DNA from: Cryphonectria parasitica EP155
Lineage: Eukaryota > Ascomycota > Sordariomycetes > Diaporthales > Cryphonectriaceae
Assembly (NCBI RefSeq): GCF_011745365.1
Contig: NW_024468914.1
Location: 1,386,001 to 1,450,000, forward strand
Direction: 5' to 3'
DNA: 64,000 bases
In this document: in pieces, positions 22,253 to 34,498 of the stretch
Layout of the letters: every line of letters begins with the position of its first letter
Numbering within the stretch: the first letter of the stretch is position 1
The notes under the pieces: model-generated
Told to the model about the DNA's origin: nothing
What the model saw: only the letters and a program-made list of their open reading frames with translations
The model's database searches: none
Position numbers and translations under genes: made by a program

Positions 22253-24421
22253 ATGTTCAACCTAGCTCGTCACTATGAACGAGCTCTTTTCTCCTCCCCT
22301 TGGCGGCCTTCAGCCTGCCTGATCACCATTGCGACAGCGACAACGCCGATAGCGAAGGCGACGGCGATTCGCACATATCTTCGCCAATGGGACCCCTCGA
22401 GGCCTGAATCGATACAACATGGCGACGAAGCTGAACCGACACCTCGCGTTAGACGTGGCCCAGATGTGTTCCATGTCGCCGATCATTCATTGGCCCAGAA
22501 GCTCCTCGAGTCTCAGGTGTGGACAATCTCTTCTCCTAAGCCGAAGAAGGAGCCCCGGCGCCTGGGACGGCCGCCAAAAAAAACGCCTGCAGACGTCACA
22601 AAAGAGGCACCAAAGAAGAGAGGGAGATCACGGAAGGCAGACGTTCAAGCGCGCGAGAACAAACCCAAGGAGGCTGAGCTACAATCCGAATTGCGAGAGG
22701 CGGCAAAGCCAAAGGCTGACAGGGCGAGGATCAACGTCGTCAGTGAAAGACTTGTCAAGGACATCACAACCTACCTCGAACCTACTTTCCGCCGTCACAA
22801 GGGATGCGATTTGATATCCGTCTATCCAGGCTCTGGACTCTGGGACCGAGCCCTCCACGACGCCGTCCAGCCGCGATCCCACCTGCTGTTAGAGCCCGAT
22901 GCAGACTTCTACCAACCCTTCCTCAAGCCACTCCTTGACAGAGACGGCGTCCGTATCCTGCCCAAATCTGGCATCGTGTGGGACGAGCTCAACAAGATCC
23001 TGACGCCTGAGAACTTCCCGAATCAGGTCGAGACGAGCAAGGACCCCAAAGTACCTCCCCCGCGCAACGACACCCTTCTTGTCACGATGAATCTCTCCAT
23101 GTACCCTAAGAGGAGGTTCACCGTGTTCGACTCCGTCTCTCGTCTGGTCGTATATCAGTTGATTCAGAGCATGCGCACGTCGACCCTCTTCCAGAAGTAC
23201 GGTCAGGTGCGCGTGCTGATCTGGATACCCGACGATGAAAAAGCACAATTAGTGCCCCGGACCACAACTAATAGGAACAAATTAGCCATCCAGGGTGAGC
23301 TAACGACCGAGTATATTGCCGAGGTTTGCTGCACCGATCACGTCGTGGAGGCAGGTGTGTCAGTCAAGAAAACCGACAGGATCAGGAATGACCAGATAGA
23401 CCTTGAGAGTGCGAGACAGACCCTGCTCAGGATGCGCGAGGGCGGTTTCGAGACACCACCGGGACGGAAGACGCAAATCGTAAAGATGCTCGAGGAGCTT
23501 CAGCTCCCTCTGAACGAGCCCATCTCCCTGATGGAGATCAAGAATATACGCGACAAGACCACCTCGGTGGAACATCGGAAGCTGCTGGATTTACAAGAGA
23601 AGGGCAGACTGGAGGAGGATAGCGCACAGTCGACGAGGTTGCAGCGGCTGAAGCACTATCACTCTAGGCAAGACCGGGAGGAGGTCAGAATCTTTGACTG
23701 GGTTCGTCAGTTCGACGAAATCATGGATGCGTATGGCGAGGCGGCGCGGGCGACCACGCCGAAGGCGCGTGAGAAAAAGCTCGCAAGAGCGAAGGAGAAG
23801 GAGGCAGACTTTGACGAACGTCTCCAGAAGCTGTCCAGCCAGATGCACGGCCAAGTCTGCCACACCCGCGACCAACTGCACCTCATACGGCAGCCCGCAG
23901 AGTTGGGCAGTATCCTCAGCTGGGACCGCCGTCCCTGGGAGCCCCTCACTGTTGACGCAACCGACTTCTTCCCGAACGTACCCTGTGCGCTGCTCGATAT
24001 CCAACCCAAGGCGCCCAGCCCGCTCCTTCGCGCTGCAGGGCCGGGCAGCAGCAACTCGGGCGATATTTTTGACCTGTTGCTAAGCACCCTCCTGTGGACA
24101 CGCAGCGCGACACTGCGCAAGCAACTCGACCAGGTGTGGCCCGGCACGTATGATGGGATTATAGACAACGTACCGTCGGTGGCGGACCCGGCCAAGGGGG
24201 GGATCCCTCTGAAAGGCTCGATGGCGATCACCGTGCGCGTGCTGAACCAGCTCCAGATGGTAGAAATTCTGGAGGCGTTTATGAAGTGGCCGTTTAGGCC
24301 GTCGTACGCTGACTTGGTGGGCCGCCTGGCGGATGAGCGGGCGGCAGGCGAGGAGGCATTGTCGATTGCTGAGGATGAGACTGTTGACTTGATGGGCCTG
24401 GCAAGTGCCGATAACTTCTAG
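22253..24421 (+). CDS. Mitochondrial transcription factor B / rRNA adenine dimethylase-like protein (Mtf1 family), intronless
   Basis: Single exon, 722 aa from ATG 22253. The N-terminus (1-45) is rich in Arg/Ala/Thr/Ser with few acids, as expected of a mitochondrial presequence. Residues 97-130 are strongly basic with an AT-hook-like core (RRLGRPPKK) and KKRGRSRK. The methyltransferase fold begins at about 184: CDLISVYPGSGLWDRAL (SAM motif I) and LLLEPDADFYQPFL (motif II), then LLVTMNLSMYPKRRF, corresponding to the motif-IV strand of KsgA/Mtf1 proteins. Yeast Mtf1 uses this fold as the initiation factor for mitochondrial RNA polymerase. The protein is about twice the length of yeast Mtf1 because of the basic head and a long C-terminal extension. 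Whether methylation activity remains cannot be judged by eye. Confidence 0.83.
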   Translation: MFNLARHYERALFSSPWRPSACLITIATATTPIAKATAIRTYLRQWDPSRPESIQHGDEAEPTPRVRRGPDVFHVADHSLAQKLLESQVWTISSPKPKKEPRRLGRPPKKTPADVTKEAPKKRGRSRKADVQARENKPKEAELQSELREAAKPKADRARINVVSERLVKDITTYLEPTFRRHKGCDLISVYPGSGLWDRALHDAVQPRSHLLLEPDADFYQPFLKPLLDRDGVRILPKSGIVWDELNKILTPENFPNQVETSKDPKVPPPRNDTLLVTMNLSMYPKRRFTVFDSVSRLVVYQLIQSMRTSTLFQKYGQVRVLIWIPDDEKAQLVPRTTTNRNKLAIQGELTTEYIAEVCCTDHVVEAGVSVKKTDRIRNDQIDLESARQTLLRMREGGFETPPGRKTQIVKMLEELQLPLNEPISLMEIKNIRDKTTSVEHRKLLDLQEKGRLEEDSAQSTRLQRLKHYHSRQDREEVRIFDWVRQFDEIMDAYGEAARATTPKAREKKLARAKEKEADFDERLQKLSSQMHGQVCHTRDQLHLIRQPAELGSILSWDRRPWEPLTVDATDFFPNVPCALLDIQPKAPSPLLRAAGPGSSNSGDIFDLLLSTLLWTRSATLRKQLDQVWPGTYDGIIDNVPSVADPAKGGIPLKGSMAITVRVLNQLQMVEILEAFMKWPFRPSYADLVGRLADERAAGEEALSIAEDETVDLMGLASADNF

Positions 24422-26530
24422 GAGAGATGACATCTGTATGTAGAAATTACAGACAGCCAACAATGCTACTCATGCCAACGTGCAGTCATCATATTTTGGC
24501 TCTGATGCATGTGCCTCTTGTTTACAATACCTGCCCTGACCCAAAGTTGGCACGAGTAGAAGTATTCAGCGTGCCGTGAAACCTAGGCTAGATGACTGCA
24601 TACTACTTAGCATCCAATAGTAATTGACATGGCTGTAGAAGTCTCCTTAATATCGTGCCTCAGCGTGGACCGAGGAAGCCATTCCCAAACTCTGCCCCGC
24701 CTTACAGGCCCTGCGATCCGCTCCTCCCAACTTACAAATAGGAAGAAGAATGAGTTCCCTCTCGTCCCGCAGCGTGTGCTCAGGGAGCCTGGGGAGCTCG
24801 GAAAAGAAAGAGAGGGAAAAGAAAGAAAAAAAAGGGTTGAAAAAAGTAAGGGAAAAAAGAAAAATAAGAAGAAAAAAGGAGAAATAAAGACATTAACAGG
24901 TGAAACCCCTGACCTCGCCTCGGAGTTATGAGGATGAATACGATGCTGACCGCATGAGGAGGATTTGCAGTCTCTCCAGGGCTGACGAGCTTCTCGGCAG
25001 CTCCCTGTGTTTCCGAGTCATTTCGTAATTCGTATGTTGGGCATTCCTGGATATATCTCCGCCTCTATAGCGAAGGCAAGAAATCATTTCGCAAGAGCTT
25101 GTTGTACCACAATGTGATTTATATCATCAGTGCGGATGGTTAGCAAATTGAGCTCGTGACGATGACTAATGGTCCGGCCAGTCATAACTCTGTGTCAAAG
25201 CCATTTCCCCAGGTCACAGAACCTGGGAAGCGGGAGTGGCTTGAATCAGATCAGCATTTTACGACTCTTCTCGTCAATCTTGTTTCTGGAGGTTTCACAG
25301 CCACGCGATTCGAGGTTTTCAATTCTCGAGCTGTTCTTTAATGACGGTTGAGACAGTTCAGTCTCAGAAGACGGGCGCTAATGTTTAGCGGGTAGCCTGG
25401 CGCCCACAGATAAGTTTACACGTGCTGCTATAAAGCCTCTAGAGGGTAGAGGGTAAATGTCAGCGGGTAGAAGAGGAGAGACTAAAAGGTTAAGGGGATA
25501 GTTCAGGGGCAACAAGCCTAGCCTTGAGGGTGGTTCCGGGTTCAATGACGGCTAAAGCCTAAGCGACAGAGGGGTTACAGTACAACCTCAGGTGGGCTTA
25601 ACCCTGTCCACCGTATCGAAGATGGTTGGCGATCAATCAAGCAAGCAATCAATCAACCAACGGCTGCCTGCCTGCAGATGTCAGCAGTAACACACAGCCG
25701 GCCCTCCAGGCAAGCAAGACAAGGACCACCTAGGCCCCTCCCAACCCAGAATAGACCAAGTCCTACGGGGGTGTGGATGCCCCCAGCGGAGGTTCTAGAA
25801 TGGCTTGGTTGAGCAGGTTGGCAGGGTCGATCGCCAGTGGAGTTCCACTGTTGGCGAACCACTGTGGGCCTTGCCTAAGACCATGCTACTATGCTACAGC
25901 TTCCTGGTGTGTGTGTGTGTGCGTGAACTCACTTCTTTTTTGCTCCCCGGTGCCCACTGATCACCAAAAACAAGGCCTCCTACAAAACGAACACATATCC
26001 ACACCCGCACTTGCACGCACGCACGCACGCATGAGTCCCTCTCTCCCAATCGCTGGTGTCGAGGGCACAGGTCACTGAGCAATCTGATCATTCATTTTCC
26101 TCTTTGCTCTCCATAGACGGTTCCTTTCTTTCCTGTTCGGTCATTATTGCGTATGTCGGCGAATCTACCACAAACTTGACCTGTCGCAACGCTCAACCTC
26201 CTGCCGACGAGAGTGCTTCTTGTCCTCATTCTTTCTACGTCTCCTACCCGCTGCCCCTGCCATTGCAGAACTTTCACCACTTCCTCGGATTCCTGCTGTG
26301 CTAGATGCTGATGCTGACGCTGACGCTGACGCTGACTGCGACTGCGACGGCACCAAACCTTCCCACCACGGCCAGACCACCAATTACAATAGGCACAGAG
26401 ATTCTCCTTTACCTATAGGCCAATCTTACGATCTTGGGTCCTCCATTTCTCTCTCTTTGCATCTGTCTGTCTCTCTCGACCTACCGACCAAGCACCTCTT
26501 CCCCGTCCGCTAAGCACTGAGCATGTTCCC
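24422..26530. other. Intergenic, upstream of GT90 gene
   Basis: 2.1 kb with no recognised gene. Notable composition: a polypurine (A/G) tract about 24796-24896, a GT repeat at 25907-25920, (GCAC)-type repeats near 26009-26032, and CT-rich sequence immediately 5' of the GT90 start, a common fungal promoter/5'UTR feature. Confidence 0.5.
24796..24896 (+). repeat. Polypurine tract
   Basis: About 100 nt almost entirely A and G on the + strand, non-coding; a candidate for triplex-forming or nucleosome-excluding DNA. Confidence 0.7.
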
Positions 26531-28725
26531 ATGCGCTGGGGAAGCGTGATTCCGCACAAGATGCGCTCGCCAGCGTTCCCTCCACGGCGACCCTCAGCCA
26601 TCCTGCGCTATCTAATACCTGCCTTCTTGATCATCACCCTCTTCTACTACCTCAAACCTGCCCGCGAACCCCCGACTCCAGCACCAGGTGTCGACCTCGC
26701 CCGCCCTGCCCCACAGGCCAGCAGGCCCGAGCACGACGAGAATGGCCAACTTAAGCAGCAGAGTCCCGCCGGCAAGACGGGCGAGACCCCGTCTGAATAC
26801 ACTGCCAAGCAGCAGCACGAAGTCAACCAGCCCACACTGCCCCAGCAGGAACCCATAATCGACCTCTCAGGAACGAGGCCGGGCGGCGCCGACAGCGAGA
26901 CGCCCAAGCAAGCCACAGGCAAAAACAACCACCCCATCGACCGCCTCATCGAGAACGCGCAGAAGGAATTCCAAGACACCCTCGCCGGGGAGTCCCACTC
27001 GCTCGCCGAGGCCGCCGCCGCCTACCGCAAGAAGAGGGGCCGCCACCCCCCGCCAGGTTTCGACCAGTGGTACAAATATGCACAGGAGCGCAATGCCGTC
27101 ATGGTCGAGTCCTTCTGGGACCAAATTTACCACGACCTGGAGCCCTTCTGGGCGCTCCCGGCCGGCGAGATCCGCAAGGGCGCTTGGGACTACGAGATGA
27201 CCATCAATGTGCGGTCGGGCGTGGCCAGCGCGGGGAGCGACTGGTTTTGGACGCAGATCTGGCTGAGCCTGGTCCAGACGATCCAGCACCTGCTGCCCGA
27301 CATGGACATTGCGCTCAATGCCATGGACGAGCCGAGGCTGGTGGTGCCCTGGGAGAAGATGAACGAGTACATGAACAAGGCGGCCGCCGCAAGGGGTATG
27401 GTCCCGGCCAAGGACGCCATCAACAACTTCGAAGTGTTGGCTCCGCCGGGCCAGGGCCGTGAGCGTGACGTGGAGCTGCCGGAAAAGAACTGGGAGGGAA
27501 CAAGTAAGTGCATAGACCTACCGACGAAGAGGGATCTCCTTTGATTTTGTTTCTTCCCTCGACTTTCTTTTGGTCTAGGGCCTTTTGAGATACTGATATG
27601 GTATGTCTCCTGCCAGAACCATACTGGGGGGTAGCGCAGCGAGGATGCGCCCCTGAAAGCCCTACGCGGAACGCAGAGAACATGACCGATTTTGACCACC
27701 CACCGACCTTTACGCACTCATTCGCCGAGCCTCACATGTACAAGGGCTTCGTTTCCAACTACACCATGTCGACCAGCATCTGCCACCAACCCGACCTGCA
27801 GGGCCTGAACGGCATGTTCATCGAGCCGCTCACGGTGTCGGCCACCAGGACGCTCTTCCCCATGTTCGGCGGGTCGAAGCTGTCTGTCAACAACGAGATC
27901 CTCCTGCCGGCGCCCATGTACTGGAACGAGGAGGAGAGGTTCACGGCGGGCGGCGATACGGGCGTGGACTGGCCGCTTAAAAAGGACGGGGTGGTCTGGC
28001 GCGGAGTCGCGACGGGAGGCAAGAACCGGCCCAACAACTGGAAGGCGTTCCAGCGGCACCGGTTCGTAGCCATGAACAATGCGACCAAGATCGAGCGCGC
28101 CGAGGACTGGACAGAGAAGCCCGTCAACTTCGAGCTTCCCTCACCGACATACGGGCTGGCGGCGCAGCGGCCCGTATCGGCGGACAGCCCCAAGACGAAG
28201 CTGGGCGAGTGGGTGGGCAACTGGTCGGACGTGGCGTTTGTGGACCTCATGTGCGAGCAGGAGGAGGCGGGCGGGCAGTGCCACTACACATCGCCGCACT
28301 TCAACGTGCAGGAGGGCATCCGGCTGGCGGAGCAGTTCGACTGGAAGTACCTCCCCGACATCGACGGCAACTCGTTCTCTGGCCGGTACCTTGGGTTCCT
28401 GCGGTCGACGAGCCTGCCGATCAAGGCGACGGTATACCGCGAGTGGCACGACTCGCGGCTGGTGGCGTGGAAGCACTTTGTGCCCATGGACAACCGGTAC
28501 AGCGACTGGTTCGGCATCATGGAGTACTTTCTAGGCTACGGCGCCGAGAGGCCCGCGCACGACGCGGCAGCCGAGAAGATTGCGAGCGACGGGAAGGCGT
28601 GGGCTGAGAAAGTCTTACGACGCGAGGACATGCAGATCTATGTCCTGCGGCTGCTGCTCGAGTACGCACGAGTGAGCGACGAGAGGAGGGAGAAGATGGG
28701 ATGGGTGGGCGACCTGACTGCATAA
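26531..28725 (+). CDS. CAP10-type glycosyltransferase (GT90 family), type II membrane protein, 2 exons
   Basis: Exons 26531-27503 and 27617-28725 joined in phase 1 over a 113-nt intron (GTAAGT...TGCCAG), 693 aa. A single membrane anchor lies at about 23-41 (AILRYLIPAFLIITLFYYL) after a short basic cytosolic tail: Golgi type II topology. A long Pro/Gln-rich stem runs to about residue 150. The lumenal domain holds PPGFDQWYKYAQ, then PYWGVAQRGCAPESP (across the splice), and ends with blocks such as KYLPDIDGNSFSGRYLGFLR, the most characteristic stretch of the CAP10/GT90 family. Cryptococcus Cap10 and Cxt1p act in surface xylosylation; the acceptor here is unknown. ATG 26561 is an alternative in-frame start. 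The splice is well supported by frame and sequence. Confidence 0.9.
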
Positions 28726-31005
28726 ATGGTTCTGGCTACGGTACGAAAACCACATACGCACACACACGCGTCCGCATCCGGAATGAAGGGATGAAGAATG
28801 ATCTGGACCCTTGCGAGACATGATTGCTATCCCCGTTCAGGACCTCCTCGGGCAACACCCTCCGTCCAGTCTTTGCCCGCAATAAGAGAGGCAGTCACAG
28901 TCATTTATATAATTGTACGAATCGCTTACAACAGTTTAAGTTGAGCTGGGATTATCGAAAGAGGGTTCTACGGTGTTCAGGGCGCTGGGCACAGGTTTTT
29001 CTTTGGGGGGTGGGCAAGATCTCCCTAGGCAAAGGAAGAAGGCGTCTTTTCTTCTTTCTTCTTCTCTTTTTAATTCCTGTTGTCTTTTGAGAGGATGTGT
29101 TTCCATCTTCTTTTCGGAATGACTGGATGAGCAAAAGCGGTATGAGGCTTGGGGGAGTTTGAGGACGGAGGGGGTCAGTCGAATTAGCCATGGTCTGTCT
29201 CTCTTACTCTCGCACAGGTCGAAAGCCACACACAACAACTTATGCACACGCGCATGACAGTAGCATACGTGCATAGGTATTCCTGTATGGTATATCTTTT
29301 GGATCGACGTGATATTATTAAATGGAAATAATGCATTATTCACATTATATACATCCTCCTATTTGATCGGTTTTTGTCGTTGTCTTGTCAGTGGTTTGTT
29401 GGCCTTTCCATTGCTTACACTCTCTTCTCTGAGATGAGATGAGAAATTCAGAAGATCCATGCATCCATTCATCCGCCCACCACGTCAATACCCCACGTGC
29501 ATCTCGTCTCAATGCTACGTACGTGAGCTGTACCATGTACTATATTACTGCTTTTGGCGGAGCCGACCTCTTTGAGGAGCCGACACCGGCTGGCGGCTGG
29601 CCGCGGCTCTTGGGGGGAAGACAGTAGTGTGGGTGGTCCTGCCTCTGGCATTGGTGGGATCCCACCCAGGGAGTGGTATCTACCTATCTTATCACGAGAG
29701 CTGCGAATGACGGTGGAAAAGTGTTAGGACCAGGGTGATGATGGACAAAGGGGGGAAGGAGAGGGAGGCAGAAGGCCAGAGAGAAGGAAGTGACGGCCAA
29801 CAAAAGGTGATGAATGTTCCTCGTCCTTGCCCACAGCTCCTCACACAGGTTCTTCTTGTTCTCTTTCTTCTTCTTTCTTTTTGTCTCCTGTAATACAATG
29901 CATGCAACTGCCGTGTGACCTCCCCAAACCTGGGCTCGGCAAGCGATGGTCGGGTCTGCTTGAAATACCGCACGCACTGCAACCCTGGCCCTGTCCCCCT
30001 TGTCGTATAGTATGTGCTGGCTTGCTTGGCCTTTGGCTCCTTGGGCTGATGGAGAAACCAAAAGCGATCCGTGTGGGTCCCTCATGACCTAGACGCCCAT
30101 GTTGGCGCCGTCGCCAGGACCCTCTTTCGACCCCTAAGCGCAGGTGATGCCTATTCCTGCTTTTAGGGGAACAAGAAAAACACCATGATCAAGAAATCTT
30201 CTCAGACTGTTTGACCGTCTCCAGCCCCAAGCCCACATGGGGCCCCCCAAAGGTAAAAGCGAAGCCACCCCCCTCCCCTTCTCACTCTTCCCTCCCGTCT
30301 CTTGTCTCCGAGGGTTCGTTTTGTTGGTGTAATTATGTGTTATTCTTACGGCATAGCGCTGAGGGAGGCGGTGTCCTCCTGATACGTAGCTCCGAGGCCG
30401 AAAGGAAGGGCGGACTATTTAAAGGGCAGTGGATGGCTTGGTTGTGATGGTTTTGGCGGGTGAAATGGTTTTAGATTTTTGGGTTTGATAATATCTTTTT
30501 TTTTTTTTTTTTTTTACCTCGTGAGTTTCTTTTTACCGTCTCTACCCTTTTTAACCCTGAAGTGTTTCTAACTCGAACCAAAAAAAGAAAAAGGTTATAG
30601 ACTGTCACAACGGAGAAACACTTTCACAAGCCAAAGAGAATTGCCTGCAACCTTGCCTGCCGCCGCTTGAACTAACGTCGTCATACTTAACGGGTTTCGA
30701 AAAAAGGGAACGAACGGACCAGCCGAGAGAGAAGGAATCCTTTTCTTCTTTCACCGTCACCGCTTGTTAAGGGTCTTCGTGGGGGGAATTGGTCTCGGAA
30801 CAGGGCATTTCTTCTCTTACTTTCCACCTTGAAGAATCTTCTTCTTTCTCTCTCTTTTGTTTATTTCACTTCTTTCCTAAAACGGAAGAGAAAGCAAGGG
30901 GAACAATCCCGAGTCGGTCAACTATCATCCGCCCAAGGGAGAACAAAGACAAGAAAAACGAAGACAAGTCTAGCCAGTATCGAAACCACTTTAACGACCA
31001 CCACA
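28726..31005. other. Intergenic, long upstream region of arginase
   Basis: 2.3 kb without a recognised gene. Contains a T20 tract (30496-30515) and a CT/TTC-rich stretch up to the arginase ATG that probably includes its 5'UTR. Confidence 0.5.
30496..30515 (+). repeat. T20 homopolymer
   Basis: Run of 20 T about 490 nt upstream of the arginase start; poly(dA:dT) tracts in fungal promoters commonly exclude nucleosomes. Confidence 0.9.
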
Positions 31006-32311
31006 ATGGCGCCGTCTACCCTTGAGAACAGGAGCGTCTCCGCTTCCGTCCCCGCCGGCGATGTCAACGACACCAACGGTAGCAAGAAGCGCAAGGCAAG
31101 CATGTCGCAGCAGACCTATGGTCACTACAACAAGGGCATGAACACGAGCATGATCCAGTCCAAGTTCCTCTCCAACCCGGAGGACTTGGGCATCGTCGCT
31201 GTGGGCTTCTCGGGTGGTCAGGTATGTTTTGTGTTCTCTTTCTTTCTTCCCTGCCTACTTGCCCTGCCTTCTCGTCACTCCTGCCACTTTTCTTGAACCC
31301 CGAGAGATCTAACATTATTCTTCTCTTCTTCCAACTAAAGTGCAAACCCGGTGTCGATGCTGCCCCCTCCGCCCTGATCGAGTCCGGCCTCCTCACCCAG
31401 CTCCGCGATGAACTGGGCTACCGCCTCCATGGCGACGACACCGTACACCTCTACACCGACCTCGTCCCCGCCGCCGGCGAAGATCCTCCCTACCGCGGCA
31501 TGAAGAACCCTCGTGCCGTCTCTGCCGTGACCCGCCGCATTGCCGACCAGGTCTATAGCCACGCTAGCCAAGGCCGCCTCGTCCTCACCCTAGGTGGTGA
31601 CCACTCCATCGCCATTGGCACCGTCGGCGGCACGGCGCGCGCCATACGCGAGAGGCTGGGTCGCGAGGTCGCCGTCATCTGGGTCGACGCGCACGCCGAC
31701 ATCAACACACCCGAGACGAGCGGGTCCGGCAACGTTCACGGCATGCCTGTCGCTTTCCTCACGGGCCTGGCGCGTGAGGATAAGGAGGAGTACTTTGGCT
31801 GGCTGCAGGAGGAGAACAGGTTGTCGCTGCGGAAGCTGGTGTACATTGGCCTGCGGGACGTCGATGCAGGCGAGAAGAGGATCCTGAGGGAGAACGGTAT
31901 CCGTGCTTTCAGCATGTTTGATATCGACCGGTACGTTGGTCCCTCTCTGGAGAGAGGAAGAGAGACCATGGAGATGCTAACAGGGGAAAAAAAAGGCACG
32001 GAATTGGCCGCGTCATGGAGATGGCCCTCGCACACATCGGGAACGACACACCTATCCACCTCTCCTTTGACGTCGATGCTCTCGACCCCATGTGGGCCCC
32101 CTCTACAGGCACCCCCGTCCGCGGCGGCCTCACCCTTCGCGAGGGCGATTACATCGCCGAGTGCGTCCACGAGACCGGCAACCTGGTCGCCATGGATCTG
32201 GTCGAGGTCAACCCCAAGCTGGTCGCTGGCGAGAACGATGTCGGCGCCAACGAGACCGTCCGGGCCGGCTGCAGCCTGGTCAGGTGTGCACTGGGTGAGA
32301 GCCTGCTGTAG
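31006..32311 (+). CDS. Arginase, 3 exons
   Basis: Exons 31006-31221, 31341-31930, 31996-32311; 373 aa. Hydrolyses arginine to ornithine and urea using a binuclear Mn centre. Metal ligands are visible: His160 in LGGDHS, D188-A-H190-A-D192 in WVDAHADINTP, and D294-V-D296 in SFDVDALDP; the substrate loop TSGSGNVHGMP is present. The N-terminal ~55 residues, before FLSNPEDLGIVAVGFSGGQ, are an extension with a basic patch (KKRKAS) beyond the usual arginase core. Internal ATGs (residues 33 and 45) would give a core-length enzyme, relevant because Neurospora is known to make two arginase forms. ATG 31006 (CACAATGG) has a good context. Intron 1 is 119 nt, intron 2 is 65 nt (GTACGT...AAAAG). Confidence 0.95.
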
Positions 32312-32372
32312 GCTGAATAAAGGAAAGAGACTGGGCTTGGACAAGAAGGTGGGGTGGCAAGACGGGGGGAGA

Positions 32373-32386
32373 GGGGGGGGGGGGGG
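32373..32386 (+). repeat. G14 homopolymer
   Basis: 14 consecutive G about 60 nt past the arginase stop. Confidence 0.9.
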
Positions 32387-32464
32387 TTTATGCATGTGCT
32401 CACCATTATAATTGATAGCATGAGATGCCGTGTATGCCAAGCAGAAGCACACTCGATTCACCAG

Positions 32465-34498
32465 CTAGAAGAAAAGTTCCCAATCATCGTTGCTCTCTTC
32501 AGTCTCTTCGTCTCTCTTGACCAATGTAGAGCCGTGACGTTTAAAAACGACCGCCTCCATAAAAACAGCCAATTCTTCAGTCAAGACTTCACTGTTTTCC
32601 GATATCAGATACTTCTTCCTTCTAAGAAACTTGTTGAAGCCCATCATAGCAAGGGTATCTTGAACACCAAGGTAGGCTCGAAATGGATACTTCTTCGCCG
32701 TTTCAGGTTGTCCACCGGTCCATAATCCATGGCCCACAATCTTTAACGTGTCGGTGCCAGGCAGCTCTCGAACAACAAGCATGAGTCCGTAATCGAAAGG
32801 CGACTCGACATAAGCTCTGGTCTTGAAAAGACACCAGTCTCCATCCTGCGCCGCTCGAGGCAAGAGCAAGTTCGAGCTCGCATCTTGATCAATGATCGCG
32901 TGATAGTCCGGATATTGGTAAATCTTCAACAATGGCTCCCAGCTTCCGCATAGAGACCAGCATGCATTAATCTTTTGAGCGAGATATCCCGAAAACCTGA
33001 TGCTCCAGGTGTTCTGTGTTGGGGCCGACCTTTGGGGGTAGAGAAATCGGCGGTGTTTCTCTGCGTTGTTCTAACGCCCTGATGAATCCCAAGCTGAACG
33101 ACCTTTTTGAGGAGGAAATCTTAGTGTCGAACACTTCGAGTATCTCGCCGACTTCTTCCACCTTCTCGTACCAATTAAGGTTGGGATGGTCAAGGCGCAA
33201 GTTTTCCTTCTCTGCATCACCTCCAACACCTCCACAACGACCTCGAAATCGTCATTTTCATAATCCGGCATGAGAGGTGCTTCTCCCTCCCAGTCGACCA
33301 TGGCCAAAACCCCGAAGCACTTGTCTCTCGTGTACTGACATTGTAAGTCGGACGATCGAACTTCCCTTAACAACTCGATTAGGCTCTTCCTAGCGTTTCC
33401 GTCGGATGCGCTGGCCACGAGAAGGAATTCAGTTCTTGTGAACAGGTCACGTTCGTCGTGCACCTCTTCCTCAGCGGTAGAACGCAAGCGGTCATAGTCT
33501 CCATTGTAATCGCTGCTATTCCGGAACACATTTTTGCACACGGTGTATGTCAACCAGCCGTTGCGGAGAAATTCACGTTGCACCTCGGCCATTCTTTCCA
33601 ACGTGGAGGCAGGAACAGTGTCATTCCCGCAGGAAAAGGTGACGTGCCTGCCGAGATGTTGCTCTTGGTATACCCATAGTCGTCGGAAATAAGGCCGGCG
33701 CATGAATGCCCTAAATTGCCGCCAAAAACTCCATAGCTTTTTAGAGCTTGTTTCCGAGCGGATACAGAGGGATCGATATCTCTCTTCCCACTCCTGGTCC
33801 AGAAACTGTGAGCGAAAAGTACAACAGGCGATTGAGTCTTGGAGATGCTCCTTGAACATCGAAGTCTCGGGTCCTGGATAGCACTCTTCCGTGAATGACA
33901 GCAGTCGTCGTGTTCTAGTGACGTCTTCGTAATCGAGTTCGGATAGGGCAGCTTCAATATCGTCAGAAAAGCGATATGAGATATCGTTCTGATGCTCGGA
34001 AAACTGAGACAGGGCAATTCTATTGTCGTTTGCGAACCGAAAGATGATGTCGCTCCCATCAGCCTGATCCCCGACACACGCAAGAACAATCTTGGCTTCG
34101 GAATAGGTCTGGCCCATGAGTGAGACTTGATGTCCCTTCTCCCCTGGGTGAAGTTGATCTATGCACACGGAGTCAATCCAGTACCAGGCCTCTTGGTCGT
34201 AGCCCCATGCCTGCCTCAACGCGGTATTGCAGTTCTGAGTGACCTTCAGCAGGTATCCGTTGACTGTAATTTGGGTTGTTTGGTTCAGGTCCCCCCAGGT
34301 ATAGGAAATGGCGTTGTATCCACTTTGTTCGGTGTCCTTGCGTGCGACAGACTTCATCTGGCACTCGAGAAATGGTGTCTGACCTTCTGGGGCTAAGTTT
34401 CAGGTGACCTTGAGAAGCCGGATGTAGTTTTTCGGATCGACCAGAGGTTCGTATTGAAAAGGGAAGAAATCTGCAGGAGCAGTGTGGTTGCTTGCCAT
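32465..34498 (-). pseudogene. HET-domain (heterokaryon incompatibility) gene with in-frame stop and frameshifts
   Basis: From ATG 34498 the frame reads FQYEPLVDPKNYIRLLKVT, the usual HET N-terminal start, then hits TGA at 34400-34402. After the stop the same frame continues without a break into PFLECQMKS, YNAISYTWGD and WYWIDSVCIDQ, the hallmark HET blocks. The segment around the TGA is too short to be an intron. Near 33220 the frame is lost after MPDYENDDFEVVVEVLE and homologous-looking sequence resumes in another frame (LRLDHPNLNWYEKVEEVGEI). A second shift near 33010-33040 leads to a third frame ending with ESNDDWELFF at 32465. HET proteins trigger programmed cell death after fusion of unlike hyphae. 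A shortened product starting at 34357 could still be made. The TGA could be CGA (Arg) in an active allele, but that is inference. Confidence 0.8.
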
